Shown: positions 1-7,855, numbered from the stretch's first letter. The stretch: DNA of 64,000 nt from Virgibacillus ihumii (GCF_902726655.1 NZ_CACVAN010000001.1:2976001-3040000); one strand, 5' to 3'. Notes: generated by a model not told the origin, from the letters alone. Made by a program: numbers and translations.

Positions 1-2
1 TC

Positions 3-254
3 ATTATCGTAACCATCAACTATATTCTGTTTGCCACCGGTGTAATGCCTCCAGTGGTTGTTCAGCCACCATTTACAGTGCCTATTTTCTTTGGCGGATT
101 TATCGCAACTGGCGGATCTGTGATAGCGGGACTTGTTCAAATCATGAACGCGATTATCGCTGCCGTTATTTACTATCCATTTTTTAAGCGGTATGAAAAA
201 CAACTTGTTGATGAAGAAAGTTCATATAACGATGCAGAACCGGCAAACAGCTAG
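3..254 (+). CDS. PTS lactose/cellobiose-family EIIC component, C-terminal end (partial)
   Basis: This is the 3' end of a gene that starts left of the window; the open frame runs from base 3. About 83 residues remain: two hydrophobic segments around the PPVVVQPPF and FFGGFIATGGS motifs, then a short charged tail. The tail of EIIC permeases of the lactose/cellobiose/lichenan family looks like this: the last membrane helix followed by a cytosolic acidic end. EIIC transports and phosphorylates a beta-glucoside-type disaccharide. The EIIA gene follows 15 bases downstream, as in cel/lic operons, which supports the call. The sugar cannot be deduced from this fragment. Confidence 0.8.
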   Translation: MIVTINYILFATGVMPPVVVQPPFTVPIFFGGFIATGGSVIAGLVQIMNAIIAAVIYYPFFKRYEKQLVDEESSYNDAEPANS

Positions 255-269
255 AGAGGGGTCAGCAAA

Positions 270-599
270 ATGAATTATGAAGAAATAATGATGCAGCTTA
301 TTTTACATGGCGGAAACGCCCGTGGTGCGGCATATGAAGCATTAAACGAGGCTGAAGAATACAATTTTGAAGAAGCTGAAAAACTGCTTGAAGAAGCGAA
401 TGAGGAATTTTTAAAAGGACATCAATATCAGACAGAGCTGATTCAAAGTGATGACGAAGAAGCACCAAACTTCTTTATGATTCATGCACAGGATCACGTC
501 ATGACAGCACAAGCTGAATTGCAATTGGTTAAGCGGATGATTACCCAATTGAAAATGACACAGAAACTTGAACAGCGGATTGAAAAACTGGAACAATAA
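270..599 (+). CDS. PTS lactose/cellobiose-family EIIA component
   Basis: A 109-residue protein of the usual length for EIIA of the lac/cel family, an all-helical trimer that passes phosphate from HPr to EIIB. The family motif HAQDH is at residues 72-76; the first His is the expected phosphorylation site. The start has the binding site AGAGAGGGG about 10 bases upstream. It is co-transcribed with the EIIC gene before it. The EIIB gene is not next to it on this side, so it probably lies upstream of the window. Substrate inferred from family only (cellobiose, lichenan or chitobiose oligomers). Confidence 0.88.
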   Translation: MNYEEIMMQLILHGGNARGAAYEALNEAEEYNFEEAEKLLEEANEEFLKGHQYQTELIQSDDEEAPNFFMIHAQDHVMTAQAELQLVKRMITQLKMTQKLEQRIEKLEQ

Positions 600-612
600 A
601 AGTATTTCAATG

Positions 613-645
613 ATACTGCCTCACATCACGGATGTTAGGCAGTAT
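613..645 (+). terminator. Stem-loop between PTS EIIA and the oxidoreductase
   Basis: Perfect 9-bp arms, ATACTGCCT (613-621) and AGGCAGTAT (637-645), just after the EIIA stop. There is no long T run, so it is a weak terminator, or an RNA-processing or stabilising stem that lowers expression of the next gene, whose start is 22 bases further on. Confidence 0.5.
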
Positions 646-666
646 TTGTATGGGAGGGCTAGAAAA

Positions 667-1662
667 ATGAAATTCGGAACAATTGGAACAAGCTGGATAA
701 CAGATGCATTTATTGGCGCGGCAAAGGAGATAGATGGATTTATGCTGACAGCGGTTTACTCCCGGACGGAAGAGAAGGCCGCCGATTTTGCAAAGAAACA
801 TGGCGCACAGCACTATTTTACAGATTTGGAAGAAATGGCAAGCAGCTGCCGAATTGATTGTGTATATGTTGCATCCCCAAATTCAGTCCATTATGAACAT
901 GTCCTTACCCTTTTAAAACATAAAAAGCACGTAATCTGTGAGAAACCAATTTTTTCAAATACTAAAGAATGGAAGGAAGCCTACCGGGCTGCAGAAGAAA
1001 ATAAGGTTTATTTATTTGAAGCAATGCGTAACATTCATTCGCCCAATTTTACAAGGTTGAAGGAAAATACAGGTCGTATTGGCCGGGTTCGTAACATGTC
1101 ACTACAGCTTGTGCAGTACTCATCACGATATGATAACTACCTGCAGGGAGAAAGGCCAAACATTTTCACAGCGGAATTTTCGGGTGGCGCCCTTGTTGAC
1201 CTGGGTGTGTACCCACTTTCCGTTGCGGTAGGATTGTTTGGCGAACCGAACAACGTTTCGTATTACCCAGTAATGTTTGAGAACGGTGTGGATGGCAGCG
1301 GAACATTGGTTTTGACTTATGATGGTTTCACAAGCACAATTTTTTGTTCGAAAATAGCCAACTCTTTCAATTCCTGTGAGATTCACGGTGAAGAAGGGAC
1401 ATTGGTGTTTGAAGGTGCCGGCGAGATAAATAATCTGCGGTTAATCAAGACTCCATCGAAAGAGGAATCGGCATTGAAGTCGGTTGCGGTTGATAACAAT
1501 ATGGTGTACGAGATTGAGCATTTTACACAAATCATTAAGAATGAAGATAATCAGACCTATGAGTATCTCAAAAATCAGAGTTCCATTGTTCTTTCTGTTA
1601 CAGAAAAAGCGCGCAAACAAAGCGGTATTGTTTTTGGTACAGAAAAAACTGAAATGCAATAA
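667..1662 (+). CDS. Gfo/Idh/MocA-family NAD(P)-dependent oxidoreductase
   Basis: 331 residues, the normal length of this family. The N-terminus is a Rossmann nucleotide-binding fold (GTIGTSWIT at 4-12, then YSRTEEKA). The family motif CEKP at 91-94 supplies the conserved lysine. The C-terminal half has the alpha/beta substrate domain with GGALVDLGVYPL. An upstream start at 568 in the same frame would overlap EIIA and lacks a binding site; the ATG at 667 follows GGGAGGGC and is preferred. Position behind a beta-glucoside PTS suggests a sugar or sugar-alcohol substrate, but the family is broad and the substrate cannot be read from the sequence. Confidence 0.85.
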   Translation: MKFGTIGTSWITDAFIGAAKEIDGFMLTAVYSRTEEKAADFAKKHGAQHYFTDLEEMASSCRIDCVYVASPNSVHYEHVLTLLKHKKHVICEKPIFSNTKEWKEAYRAAEENKVYLFEAMRNIHSPNFTRLKENTGRIGRVRNMSLQLVQYSSRYDNYLQGERPNIFTAEFSGGALVDLGVYPLSVAVGLFGEPNNVSYYPVMFENGVDGSGTLVLTYDGFTSTIFCSKIANSFNSCEIHGEEGTLVFEGAGEINNLRLIKTPSKEESALKSVAVDNNMVYEIEHFTQIIKNEDNQTYEYLKNQSSIVLSVTEKARKQSGIVFGTEKTEMQ

Positions 1663-1902
1663 GCACATTGATGGTAAAACGGTATGCATGAATGTCTGAA
1701 AAATTTTTGTATGGATAATTTCTATAGCTACGATGCACTAATGAATTATTGCTGTAATGTGTTTGGTGCTATGTTGACCTTTGCCCGGATTGTAATGTAA
1801 CCTTTTCCAGTCTCATAGGCTTTGCGTATTCCACTTTTTCTTAAAATTTCACCGGCTGGTGCGACAGAGGGAGTTTTCACGGAGGAAAGTGGGGAAAATC
1901 AA

Positions 1903-1985
1903 TCTTAGGCAAACGGGCGCAGTTGGGGAATAAAGACCAGCGCCCAAATGCCATTGTAGTGCACGGTTATGTAACACGATAAGGT
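1903..1985. repeat. Dispersed hairpin repeat, copy 1 (in the 1663-2122 gap)
   Basis: The 460-base gap between the oxidoreductase and the DJ-1-like gene has no convincing gene. It holds GGGCGC (1915-1920) and GCGCCC (1940-1945) around a GGGGAATAAAG loop, followed by AAATGCCATTGTAGTGC. The same layout recurs near 2741/3394, 3702, 4033, 7818, 10941, 11585 and 14298. A TATAAT box at 2034-2039 may belong to the promoter of the next gene. Confidence 0.7.
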
Positions 1986-2122
1986 AGAAGGGAACAAGTG
2001 CCTGTCAGTTAGAGCATCGTTATTTGGTTCGTGTATAATACGGTTCATGAGCATACTGCTTAATAAAGTTATGGGCAGTCTGCTAGAATATATTCGAGAA
2101 TGATAAAGGGAGGAAGTGCTAT

Positions 2123-2635
2123 ATGAGTCGACACATTGCAGTCCTTGTAACAGACATGGTAGAAGAAATTGAATTAACTGATCCTGTGAAAGCTTACAAA
2201 GAAGCTGGGCATACGGTAGATATTATCAGTAATGAAGCAAAAAAAACCATCAATGGCAAAAATGGGGACGAAATACAAGCAGATAGAGGCATAGATGAAG
2301 TAAATGCAAACGATTATGATGCATTACTCGTACCTGGCGGGTTTTCTCCTGACTTACTACGTATTAATCCGAAGAATAGTGAGTTTGCGAAAACATTTTT
2401 CCAAGATAATAAACCCATATTTTCAATTTGCCATGGTCCACAGTTTCTCGTTAATACAGACCAACTAAAAGGTAGAGAGCTAACAAGCTTTGTTTCCGTA
2501 AGAAAAGACTTGGAAAATGCAGGAGCAACTGTAAAAGATGAAGAAGTAATCGTAGATGGAAACCTTGTAACAAGCAGAACACCTGATGATCTTCCTGCAT
2601 TCAATCGCGAATCTCTAAAGCTTTTAGAAAAATAA
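2123..2635 (+). CDS. yfkM: DJ-1/PfpI-family protein, YfkM-like general stress protein
   Basis: 170 residues, typical for the short single-domain PfpI group. The nucleophile elbow SICHGPQ sits at 101-107 with Cys103-His104, and an acidic residue near position 15-17 (MVEEIEL) completes the expected site. The closest family I recognise is B. subtilis YfkM, a general stress protein; members act as proteases, glyoxalases or deglycases, and the activity here is not established. Good binding site (AGGGAGGAAG) before the ATG. Single gene with its own terminator. Confidence 0.85.
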   Translation: MSRHIAVLVTDMVEEIELTDPVKAYKEAGHTVDIISNEAKKTINGKNGDEIQADRGIDEVNANDYDALLVPGGFSPDLLRINPKNSEFAKTFFQDNKPIFSICHGPQFLVNTDQLKGRELTSFVSVRKDLENAGATVKDEEVIVDGNLVTSRTPDDLPAFNRESLKLLEK

Positions 2636-2649
2636 TTCGTCGATCGTAT

Positions 2650-2690
2650 AGGGGGGCTGTTAATCATGCAGCCTCTCTTTATTTTTTATT
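2650..2690 (+). terminator. Rho-independent terminator after the DJ-1/PfpI gene
   Basis: Stem AGGGGGGCTG / CAGCCTCTCT (with two G-U pairs) around TTAATCATG, followed by TTTATTTTTTATT. Confidence 0.75.
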
Positions 2691-2735
2691 TGATAATAGA
2701 TAAAGCGCTCATGCCCATCTGCCATGATCTTCCTC

Positions 2736-3420
2736 AAACGGGCGCTAGTGCGGCTGAGCATAGGTCGCATCATATAACGGGTGTGATTCCCGTCGAGTAA
2801 GAACTAGCCATTCACTCGTAGCGAGTCTTGGAGGGCTAAAGGTAACTTTAGTCTTTAAGCGTAGACAGTTAGGTGGCGGGCCGAAAGCCAACTGGTTGAA
2901 GGGATTGAGCTCCATAATGTTTGCAAATCGAGAGGGCTGATGCTTTTAGCGCTGCAGAAAGCTACATTTTATCTTTCGTTAAAGGCAAGAAGGATAAAAC
3001 CTCTCTGGAGTCATAGACCTTGGCACGTCATACATTGATATGATGCGGCAACTCAGGAGACCCTGCCGGTCTTTTCTTTGGAAGAGTATGGTGTACAAGC
3101 GATAAAAAGCAAGGAAACCAAATGCCGTGCAGGGAGTCGGATAGCAGCGTAGTACCAATGAAATCGGGTAATGCCGGTGGAGGAAAGACTAGCTACCAGT
3201 TATCAACCTTATTAGGGACACATTTACTACACACAGAGGTAGCTTACAAATGGAAACAAAACTACTAAGGATAGCAGAATTTTTGTGAATGGTAACTAGG
3301 AGGAGCCGTGTGCGTTAATAGCGCACGCACGGTTCTGAGAGGGGGGAGAAATCAATCTACCGTAAAAGGTAGAGAGATTCTCTTCTACTCGACATCAGGA
3401 ATAAGAATTAGCGTCAAATC
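2736..3420. repeat. Dispersed hairpin repeat, copy 2, split by the group II intron
   Basis: Left half CAAACGGGCGCTA ends at 2747; right half ATCAGGAATAAGAATTAGCG starts at 3394. Joined they give a hairpin GGCGCTAAT...ATTAGCGTC around GGAATAAG, the same plan as copy 1 (CAAACGGGCGC, then GGAATAA, then a complementary arm, then CAAAT). Confidence 0.75.
2748..3393 (+). mobile_element. Group II intron that lacks its reverse transcriptase ORF
   Basis: The 5' end GTGCGGCTGAGC matches group II intron starts (GTGYG). Near the 3' end, GGAGCCGTGTGCG (from 3302) and CGCACGCACGGTTCTGAG (from 3322) form the conserved domain V hairpin, and CTACC-GTAAAA-GGTAG (3357-3371) with flanking pairs forms domain VI; the 3' end is CTACTCGAC. 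The middle carries typical pre-ORF intron sequence (AGTACCAATGAAATCGGG), but the roughly 1.3-kb maturase/reverse transcriptase is absent, leaving only about 110 bases before domain V. It might still splice if a maturase is supplied in trans. Boundaries are supported because removing 2748-3393 restores a copy of the local hairpin repeat. Confidence 0.85.
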
Positions 3421-3474
3421 CAGTAATGGAAATAGGTTATCGAGCAACTTTTTTTGAAATCGGATGTGAGTTTG

Positions 3475-3675
3475 ATGAAGAAAGGCTATAAATCGTTATG
3501 TTTATCGATGTTTGGTGTTTTGTTTGGTTATACAATCGCATTTCTAATAAGAGGTTTTTGGATTGATGAATTTGATTGGAGACAATGGTTATCGTGCATG
3601 ATAGGCGGAATAATAGGGGGTTTAATAATTTTTCTTTTCATAATGAAGCGGAAAAAGGATGGCAAACAACCATAA
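3475..3675 (+). CDS. Small two-helix membrane protein, unknown function
   Basis: 66 residues if translation starts at the ATG at 3475 (a TTG at 3454 would add seven). Two hydrophobic helices, about residues 8-24 and 39-55, separated by a short acidic loop (DEFDWRQW) with a strongly basic C-terminus (KRKKDGKQ), which suggests an N-in/C-in topology. The binding site is weak (GATGTGAG). It lies between the intron and a truncated gene, in a repeat-rich stretch. I do not recognise the family. Confidence 0.5.
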   Translation: MKKGYKSLCLSMFGVLFGYTIAFLIRGFWIDEFDWRQWLSCMIGGIIGGLIIFLFIMKRKKDGKQP

Positions 3676-3699
3676 AATACAGTGTGTAGTATTCCATAA

Positions 3700-3731
3700 A
3701 AGGGCGCTATTCACTAATAAGGAATGGCCCC
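3700..3731. repeat. Dispersed hairpin repeat, copy 3
   Basis: GGGCGCTATTC ... AATAAGGAATGGCCC, an imperfect hairpin of the same family. The truncated pentapeptide gene begins inside its right arm. Confidence 0.55.
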
Positions 3732-3948
3732 ATACTTTAGGGGAACCTTACTGATTGCAGCTAATTTAAGTCAAAGTGATTTAAGAAAGGCTGATTTTAT
3801 TGGTGCTGACCTTAGAGATGCAGAACTAAGTGGTGCTAACTTGAAAGAAGCTCTCTTTCTGACGCAGTCCCAAATTAATTCAGCAAAAGGAGACCAATAC
3901 ACCCAAATTCCCGACTATTTAGAGAAACCAAACCATTGGTTGAATTAA
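3724..3948 (+). pseudogene. Pentapeptide-repeat protein, 5'-truncated remnant
   Basis: About 74 codons remain. Five-residue repeats with a central Leu/Ile/Phe (ANLSQ, SDLRK, ADFIG, ADLRD, AELSG, ANLKE) stack into part of a right-handed quadrilateral beta-helix. They are followed by ALFLTQSQINSAKGD and a PNHW-type end, which is the usual C-terminus of larger Bacillus pentapeptide proteins. The N-terminal part is missing: the frame begins inside the hairpin repeat at 3700-3731 and there is no binding site at the apparent ATG. A remnant left by a deletion whose left edge is the repeat is the best reading. Confidence 0.75.
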
Positions 3949-4024
3949 AATATATTCGTGCAGCTTTCAACAATTGTTCAATAATGTCTCTAAGACTTTA
4001 GCTTAATAGGTATTTGAATCAATC

Positions 4025-4060
4025 TTAGGTAAACGGGCGCAGTTAGCGGATAAGAGAACA
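4025..4060. repeat. Dispersed hairpin repeat, copy 4 (degenerate); gap 3949-4394
   Basis: AATCAATCTTAGGTAAACGG followed by GCGCAGTTAGCGGATAAG repeats the left side of copy 1 (AATCAATCTTAGGCAAACGG, then GCGCAGTTG). The right arm is decayed. The rest of the gap holds no gene I can support, only a terminator-like stem and the promoter of the next operon. Confidence 0.6.
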
Positions 4061-4250
4061 TTTTTCTGAATAGGCCAGGTTATTTAATAAGAGAAAGAAT
4101 TATTCATAAGTAATCGATCTTTAAGTTAGTCAGTTAACGAAGAATGGTTTATGTAAAGCCTTCATAACAATATTTATATAGGAATATCTGGGTGAATGTC
4201 CAGAACGGAAAAGCGCAATATACAAGATTAATTTTATAGAACGAAAACCA

Positions 4251-4283
4251 ACGGTAGTTCCTTAGGAGCTACCGTAATTTTTG
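4251..4283 (+). terminator. Orphan Rho-independent terminator
   Basis: ACGGTAGTTCC-TTA-GGAGCTACCGT followed by AATTTTTG. No intact gene lies close upstream, so it probably marks the end of a lost gene. Confidence 0.65.
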
Positions 4284-4307
4284 TGACTCATATATCCACC
4301 TATTTTA

Positions 4308-4340
4308 TTTAAGAGTTATTTAAGAATTACCTAAGAGTGA
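4308..4340 (+). promoter_or_regulatory. Three 11-bp direct repeats, probable response-regulator binding site
   Basis: TTTAAGAGTTA, TTTAAGAATTA, CCTAAGAGTGA follow one another without gaps, just before TATAAT at 4344-4349. A second set of three 11-bp repeats (core TTAAGRATT) lies at 6930-6962 before another gene. Head-to-tail repeats at one helical turn are the usual target of OmpR/PhoB-type regulators, and such a regulator is encoded at 6177-6863. Confidence 0.65.
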
Positions 4341-4394
4341 TTTTATAATTGATTTGTATGATAGATGCAGAGTTCACACAAGGGAGGAAACAAT

Positions 4395-4814
4395 TTGGTA
4401 AGAAAAAATCGAAGAATTCGCATAGGAAGAATCATTTACCTTGTATTAGCCATTATTTTTGCATTAAGTGTAGCCACTCAGATCTTTTTTGCAGGCATGG
4501 CTATCTTTATAAGTCCAGTGAATTGGATGAAGCATATGACATTCGTCCATTTATTTGGATTTAATATACCAATTTTCATGTTGGTCTTTGCATTTATCGG
4601 TGCATTACCCCGTTGGGCATACTGGCAATTGTTATGTATTCTAATTTCGATATTCATAATGTATTTCACCGCGAATATTTCTGCTAACTTACCTTGGTTT
4701 GGCGCAATGCATCCCGTTTTTGGTGTTCTATTATTTGTATTTGCCTACACAATGGTTTCAAAAACATGGAAATTAACATTTAAGAATAAAAGTAATCAGA
4801 AGGGAGACGCATAA
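4395..4814 (+). CDS. Four-helix membrane protein, DUF6220-like
   Basis: 139 residues starting at TTG 4395, which follows an excellent AGGGAGGAAAC site (an ATG at 4365 lacks one). Four hydrophobic helices follow a basic N-terminus (RKNRRIRIGR): about 12-36, 46-66, 72-93 and 99-120. The fold and size resemble the DUF6220 family of small integral membrane proteins of unknown function. It is the first gene of a four-gene operon ending in a histidine kinase and response regulator, and the regulator-type repeats just upstream suggest autoregulation. Confidence 0.7.
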   Translation: MVRKNRRIRIGRIIYLVLAIIFALSVATQIFFAGMAIFISPVNWMKHMTFVHLFGFNIPIFMLVFAFIGALPRWAYWQLLCILISIFIMYFTANISANLPWFGAMHPVFGVLLFVFAYTMVSKTWKLTFKNKSNQKGDA

Positions 4815-4815
4815 T

Positions 4816-5016
4816 ATGAGAATGTTTTTAGGAATATTTGTTGGTTTGATTGGAGGATTTGTTCTTGGTATTGCGTTATCAAGTTTTATCGGGGTATTGG
4901 GAATGATATTATTTAATGAGCCATTGGGAATTAAGTATTTTTCTTATTTTACGGCTATTATTTGTGCTGTTGTTGTACCAATTATTGACCAACAGAATCT
5001 GAAATCAGATAAGTGA
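4816..5016 (+). CDS. Small membrane protein, DUF5957-like
   Basis: 66 residues with two hydrophobic segments (about 4-34, glycine-rich GLIGGFVLGIALSSFIG, and 43-58). It starts one base after the previous stop with AGAAGGGAGACGC as binding site, so translation is coupled. Resembles the DUF5957 family of short bacterial membrane proteins; function unknown. Its place between another membrane protein and a sensor kinase suggests the two small proteins belong to the same envelope-related unit. Confidence 0.65.
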   Translation: MRMFLGIFVGLIGGFVLGIALSSFIGVLGMILFNEPLGIKYFSYFTAIICAVVVPIIDQQNLKSDK

Positions 5017-5091
5017 TATGCTAAACTTTTCTTAACAACTAGTTGAAGCTCACAGCTACTGGTTACAATCCGATGCGAGTAGGTGAAGGTC

Positions 5092-6180
5092 ATGTCCATT
5101 AAGCAACGATTAATTTTGTCTAACATAGGGATGGTTGTGCTTCCAATTGTTGGGTTTTTGTTAGTCGAAATAGTTTTAGGATACGTTATGTTTGTGATTT
5201 TTAATGGCAGTATGGAAGGTCAGGATTTACAACTATTTTTTAATATGAGATTGATTGCGATTGTACTCATTTTGGTTATTACAAATGGGTTACTGACATA
5301 TTACGTGTCCAGGAGTATTATTGCACCGATAAAGCAACTAACCCTTTCGGCAAGGAAGATAAGTGGAGGTGATTTGGAATATAGTGTGGCAACTAATAAG
5401 AAAGATGAGCTTGGTGAGCTTTCCAATACGTTTGAAGCGATGAGGTTAAGTCTGAAACAGGCAAAAGAGGATCAATCAAGGTATGAACGCAACCGCCAAG
5501 AGCTGATTGCGAGTATTTCGCACGATTTATCAACCCCTTTAACATCGATAAAAGGCTATGTAAAAGGAATTCAGGAGGGGGTTGCGAATACACCGGAGAA
5601 ACTGGAACGGTATATGGATATCATTTATAAAACAGCCAACGATATGGATGGGCTTATCGATAATTTATTTCGATATTCCAAATTGGATATCGAATATATC
5701 CCGTTTGAGTTTGAAGAAGTGGATTTATATTCTTTTTTTACCGATTTTATTGATGAATTGGCTTTTGACTTGGAAACAGAAGAAGGAATGGCTACTCTGA
5801 AGGCTGATAAAAATAATAATTATATCGTGAAAGCAGATCGTGACCAATTAAGACGCGTTGTGACCAATATTGTTCAAAACAGCCTGAAATATATGGATAA
5901 AGATCGTAAGAAGATAGGTGTCTTTCTAAAATCTGAGTCCCAGCAGGTCAAAATTGAAATGAAAGATAATGGAAGTGGAATCGCCAAGCAAGATACTCCC
6001 CGCATTTTCGAAAGTTTTTATCGAACAGACACCTCAAGAAATTCTTCTACAGGGGGCAGTGGACTTGGGCTGGCCATTATAAAAAAAATAATTGAAAAAC
6101 ATGGTGGTAAAGTTTGGGCCGAAAGCGAACTAGGGAAAGGTACAAGCATTTATTTTACACTTAAGAAGGTGTCATCATGA
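5092..6180 (+). CDS. Membrane sensor histidine kinase (HAMP-HisKA-HATPase)
   Basis: 362 residues from ATG 5092 (a GTG at 5083 is an alternative). Two transmembrane helices (about 10-38 and 52-72) flank a very short extracytoplasmic loop of some 15 residues, so it is an intramembrane-sensing type. Then a HAMP domain (73-125), the dimerisation/phosphotransfer helix with ISHDLSTPLTSIKGY (phosphorylated His144), and an ATPase domain with N box NIVQNSLKY, G1 DNGSGI and G2 GGSGLGLAI. Its stop overlaps the start of the response regulator (ATGA). The neighbouring small membrane proteins and the protein at 7045 are candidate targets or signal partners. Confidence 0.92.
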   Translation: MSIKQRLILSNIGMVVLPIVGFLLVEIVLGYVMFVIFNGSMEGQDLQLFFNMRLIAIVLILVITNGLLTYYVSRSIIAPIKQLTLSARKISGGDLEYSVATNKKDELGELSNTFEAMRLSLKQAKEDQSRYERNRQELIASISHDLSTPLTSIKGYVKGIQEGVANTPEKLERYMDIIYKTANDMDGLIDNLFRYSKLDIEYIPFEFEEVDLYSFFTDFIDELAFDLETEEGMATLKADKNNNYIVKADRDQLRRVVTNIVQNSLKYMDKDRKKIGVFLKSESQQVKIEMKDNGSGIAKQDTPRIFESFYRTDTSRNSSTGGSGLGLAIIKKIIEKHGGKVWAESELGKGTSIYFTLKKVSS

Positions 6181-6863
6181 AAAAGATTTTGATCATTGAG
6201 GATGAAATGCATATTGCTGAATTGGAAAGAGATTATTTAGAAGTAAATGGATATTCCTCTGACATTGCAAATACTGGTGAAGAAGGATGGAAACTAGCTA
6301 AAGAGAACAATTATGACCTTATTATCCTGGACTTAATGCTGCCGGGTGTAGATGGATTTGACATTTGCAGACAATTGCGCGATAGGTTTGATATTCCTAT
6401 TTTAATGGTGACCGCGCGAAAAGAAGACATTGATAAAATACGTGGCTTTGATCGTGGTGCTGATGATTATGTCCAGAAGCCCTTTAATCCAAGTGAACTT
6501 GTTGCAAGGGTAAAAGCCCATTTATCCAGATACGAACGGCTTATTGGAAAGAATCGTGAAATAAATGAAATTCGTATAAAAGGTCTCCACATCGACCTGG
6601 ATTCACGTAGGCTTTATGTCAATGAAAAAGAAAAAGAGTTACGTGCCAAAGAATTTGATTTATTAGTATTGTTCGCATCAAATCCAGATCGTGTGTTTAC
6701 GAAAGAAGAACTATTTGAGAGGATTTGGGGAATCGACTCATTTGGGGATATTACAACCGTAACCGTCCATATTAGAAAATTAAGGGAGAAAATAGAGGAA
6801 TATCCCTCCAATCCAAAGTATATTCAAACAATATGGGGAGTAGGATACCGGTTTAAAAAATAG
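6177..6863 (+). CDS. OmpR/PhoB-family response regulator
   Basis: 228 residues, standard length. Receiver domain: acidic pair ED at 8-9-10, phosphorylation site Asp52 (LIILDLMLPG), conserved Thr in MVTARKED and Lys in VQKPFNP. The C-terminal winged-helix DNA-binding domain follows (LRAKEFDLLVLFASNPDRVF...VTVHIRKLREKIE...IWGVGYRF). Partner of the kinase it overlaps by four bases. Probable binding sites are the 11-bp direct-repeat triplets at 4308-4340 and 6930-6962. Confidence 0.94.
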   Translation: MKKILIIEDEMHIAELERDYLEVNGYSSDIANTGEEGWKLAKENNYDLIILDLMLPGVDGFDICRQLRDRFDIPILMVTARKEDIDKIRGFDRGADDYVQKPFNPSELVARVKAHLSRYERLIGKNREINEIRIKGLHIDLDSRRLYVNEKEKELRAKEFDLLVLFASNPDRVFTKEELFERIWGIDSFGDITTVTVHIRKLREKIEEYPSNPKYIQTIWGVGYRFKK

Positions 6864-6886
6864 ATAGGAAATTATGAAATTATAAG

Positions 6887-6917
6887 AACGAAGTTCATCG
6901 AGAGCTTCGTTTTTTTA
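6887..6917 (+). terminator. Terminator of the two-component operon
   Basis: AACGAAG-TTCATCGAGAG-CTTCGTT followed by a run of T. Confidence 0.85.
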
Positions 6918-6929
6918 TACTTAAAAAAG

Positions 6930-6962
6930 AATTAAGGATTAGTTAAGAATTATATAAGAGAG
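6930..6962 (+). promoter_or_regulatory. Second set of 11-bp direct repeats, probable response-regulator site
   Basis: AATTAAGGATT, AGTTAAGAATT, ATATAAGAGAG in tandem. The shared core TTAAGAATTA and the TAAGAG third unit match the triplet at 4308-4340. A TATGAT box at 6980-6985 follows. The gene at 7045 is the likely target. Confidence 0.65.
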
Positions 6963-7044
6963 AGTTAACCTTTATTGATTATGATGGTTTTAGAAAAATA
7001 AACAAGGGACACATCCTTGTGTCTAAAATAAAGGAGTTTTAATT

Positions 7045-7548
7045 ATGTTAAAAAAATTTACGTTTGGAACAGTACTAGCCCATCTCTGGGTTCAATGGAT
7101 TTTGTTGGGAAGCATTTTCGTGAATACGTTTATGTTGTATCCGAATATTTTTCATAACATACCCGCATCGCTTGAACTTGGAATGGAATTTATGGCAGTG
7201 GCAAGCCCGCATACCTATTTTCCCCCTTTAGGAGCAGCGAGCATTATTACAGGTATTTTAGCCTTAATCCTAGCCTGGAGGACCAAGCCAGCACGATATT
7301 GGATTTTGTTCAGTATCCTTATGATTGTGTTAGAAGGAGCGACATCTATTTTATTTGAATGGCCACGTAATGAGATTCTGTTCATCGAAGGTGCAGACGT
7401 TCATTCAGTTGAATTCCTGAAACAAACGGCAAAAGAATTCTTTTTTGTTCACGGCTTCCGTGTTGCCTGTAATATCATCGGTTCCATTTTAATGTTTGTT
7501 GGGTTTATAAAGTACTACAAACACAGTTTTATGTCCTTAAAGAAGTAG
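7045..7548 (+). CDS. Four-helix membrane protein, likely target of the adjacent two-component system
   Basis: 167 residues, binding site AAAGGAG. Hydrophobic helices at about 8-32, 55-78, 84-104 and 132-156; the loop after helix 1 (YPNIFHNIPASLELGMEF) and the one after helix 3 (EWPRNEILFIEG) are the long ones. Resembles small DUF1772-type membrane proteins in size and layout, but I cannot assign the family with confidence. The promoter carries the same direct repeats as the kinase operon, so induction by the same signal is inferred. Confidence 0.6.
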   Translation: MLKKFTFGTVLAHLWVQWILLGSIFVNTFMLYPNIFHNIPASLELGMEFMAVASPHTYFPPLGAASIITGILALILAWRTKPARYWILFSILMIVLEGATSILFEWPRNEILFIEGADVHSVEFLKQTAKEFFFVHGFRVACNIIGSILMFVGFIKYYKHSFMSLKK

Positions 7549-7816
7549 TTATTCTTAAGCGAATGCTGTTAAATTAATGGAACTGAAGGGAGAAGCGATT
7601 CATGTTATAAATAAAGCTAGAGATAGGGTGTATTATTGGTATGGTGGTGGCCTCTTAATGACTGGTTTAGATAAGGTATGAGCTGAATCTGAATATGAGT
7701 ACTAGTTGTACAAAGTAACGTGAAGAAAGTAGAAAGGGGTTTTATTGTTGTCTATTAGTTGCCTTTCAAATTGTTTTCCTAAATTCCGATCTAGTGTCAA
7801 TAAATGACAGTACAAC

Positions 7817-7855
7817 AACAGGCGCGCTAATCGAATAGTGCGTCCTTTTGAACAG
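7817..7855. repeat. Dispersed hairpin repeat, copy 5 (gap 7549-7928)
   Basis: GGCGCGCTAATCGAATAG followed by TGCGTCCTTTTGAACAGG forms a hairpin GGCGCGCTA/TAGTGCGTCC. The 380-base gap around it shows no gene; the following CDS has its own binding site at 7915-7921. Confidence 0.6.

Noticed and set aside
568-666. Upstream in-frame extension of the Gfo/Idh/MocA oxidoreductase
   Set aside because: It would start inside the PTS EIIA gene without a binding site and run through the stem-loop; ATG 667 has GGGAGG and begins exactly at the Rossmann fold.
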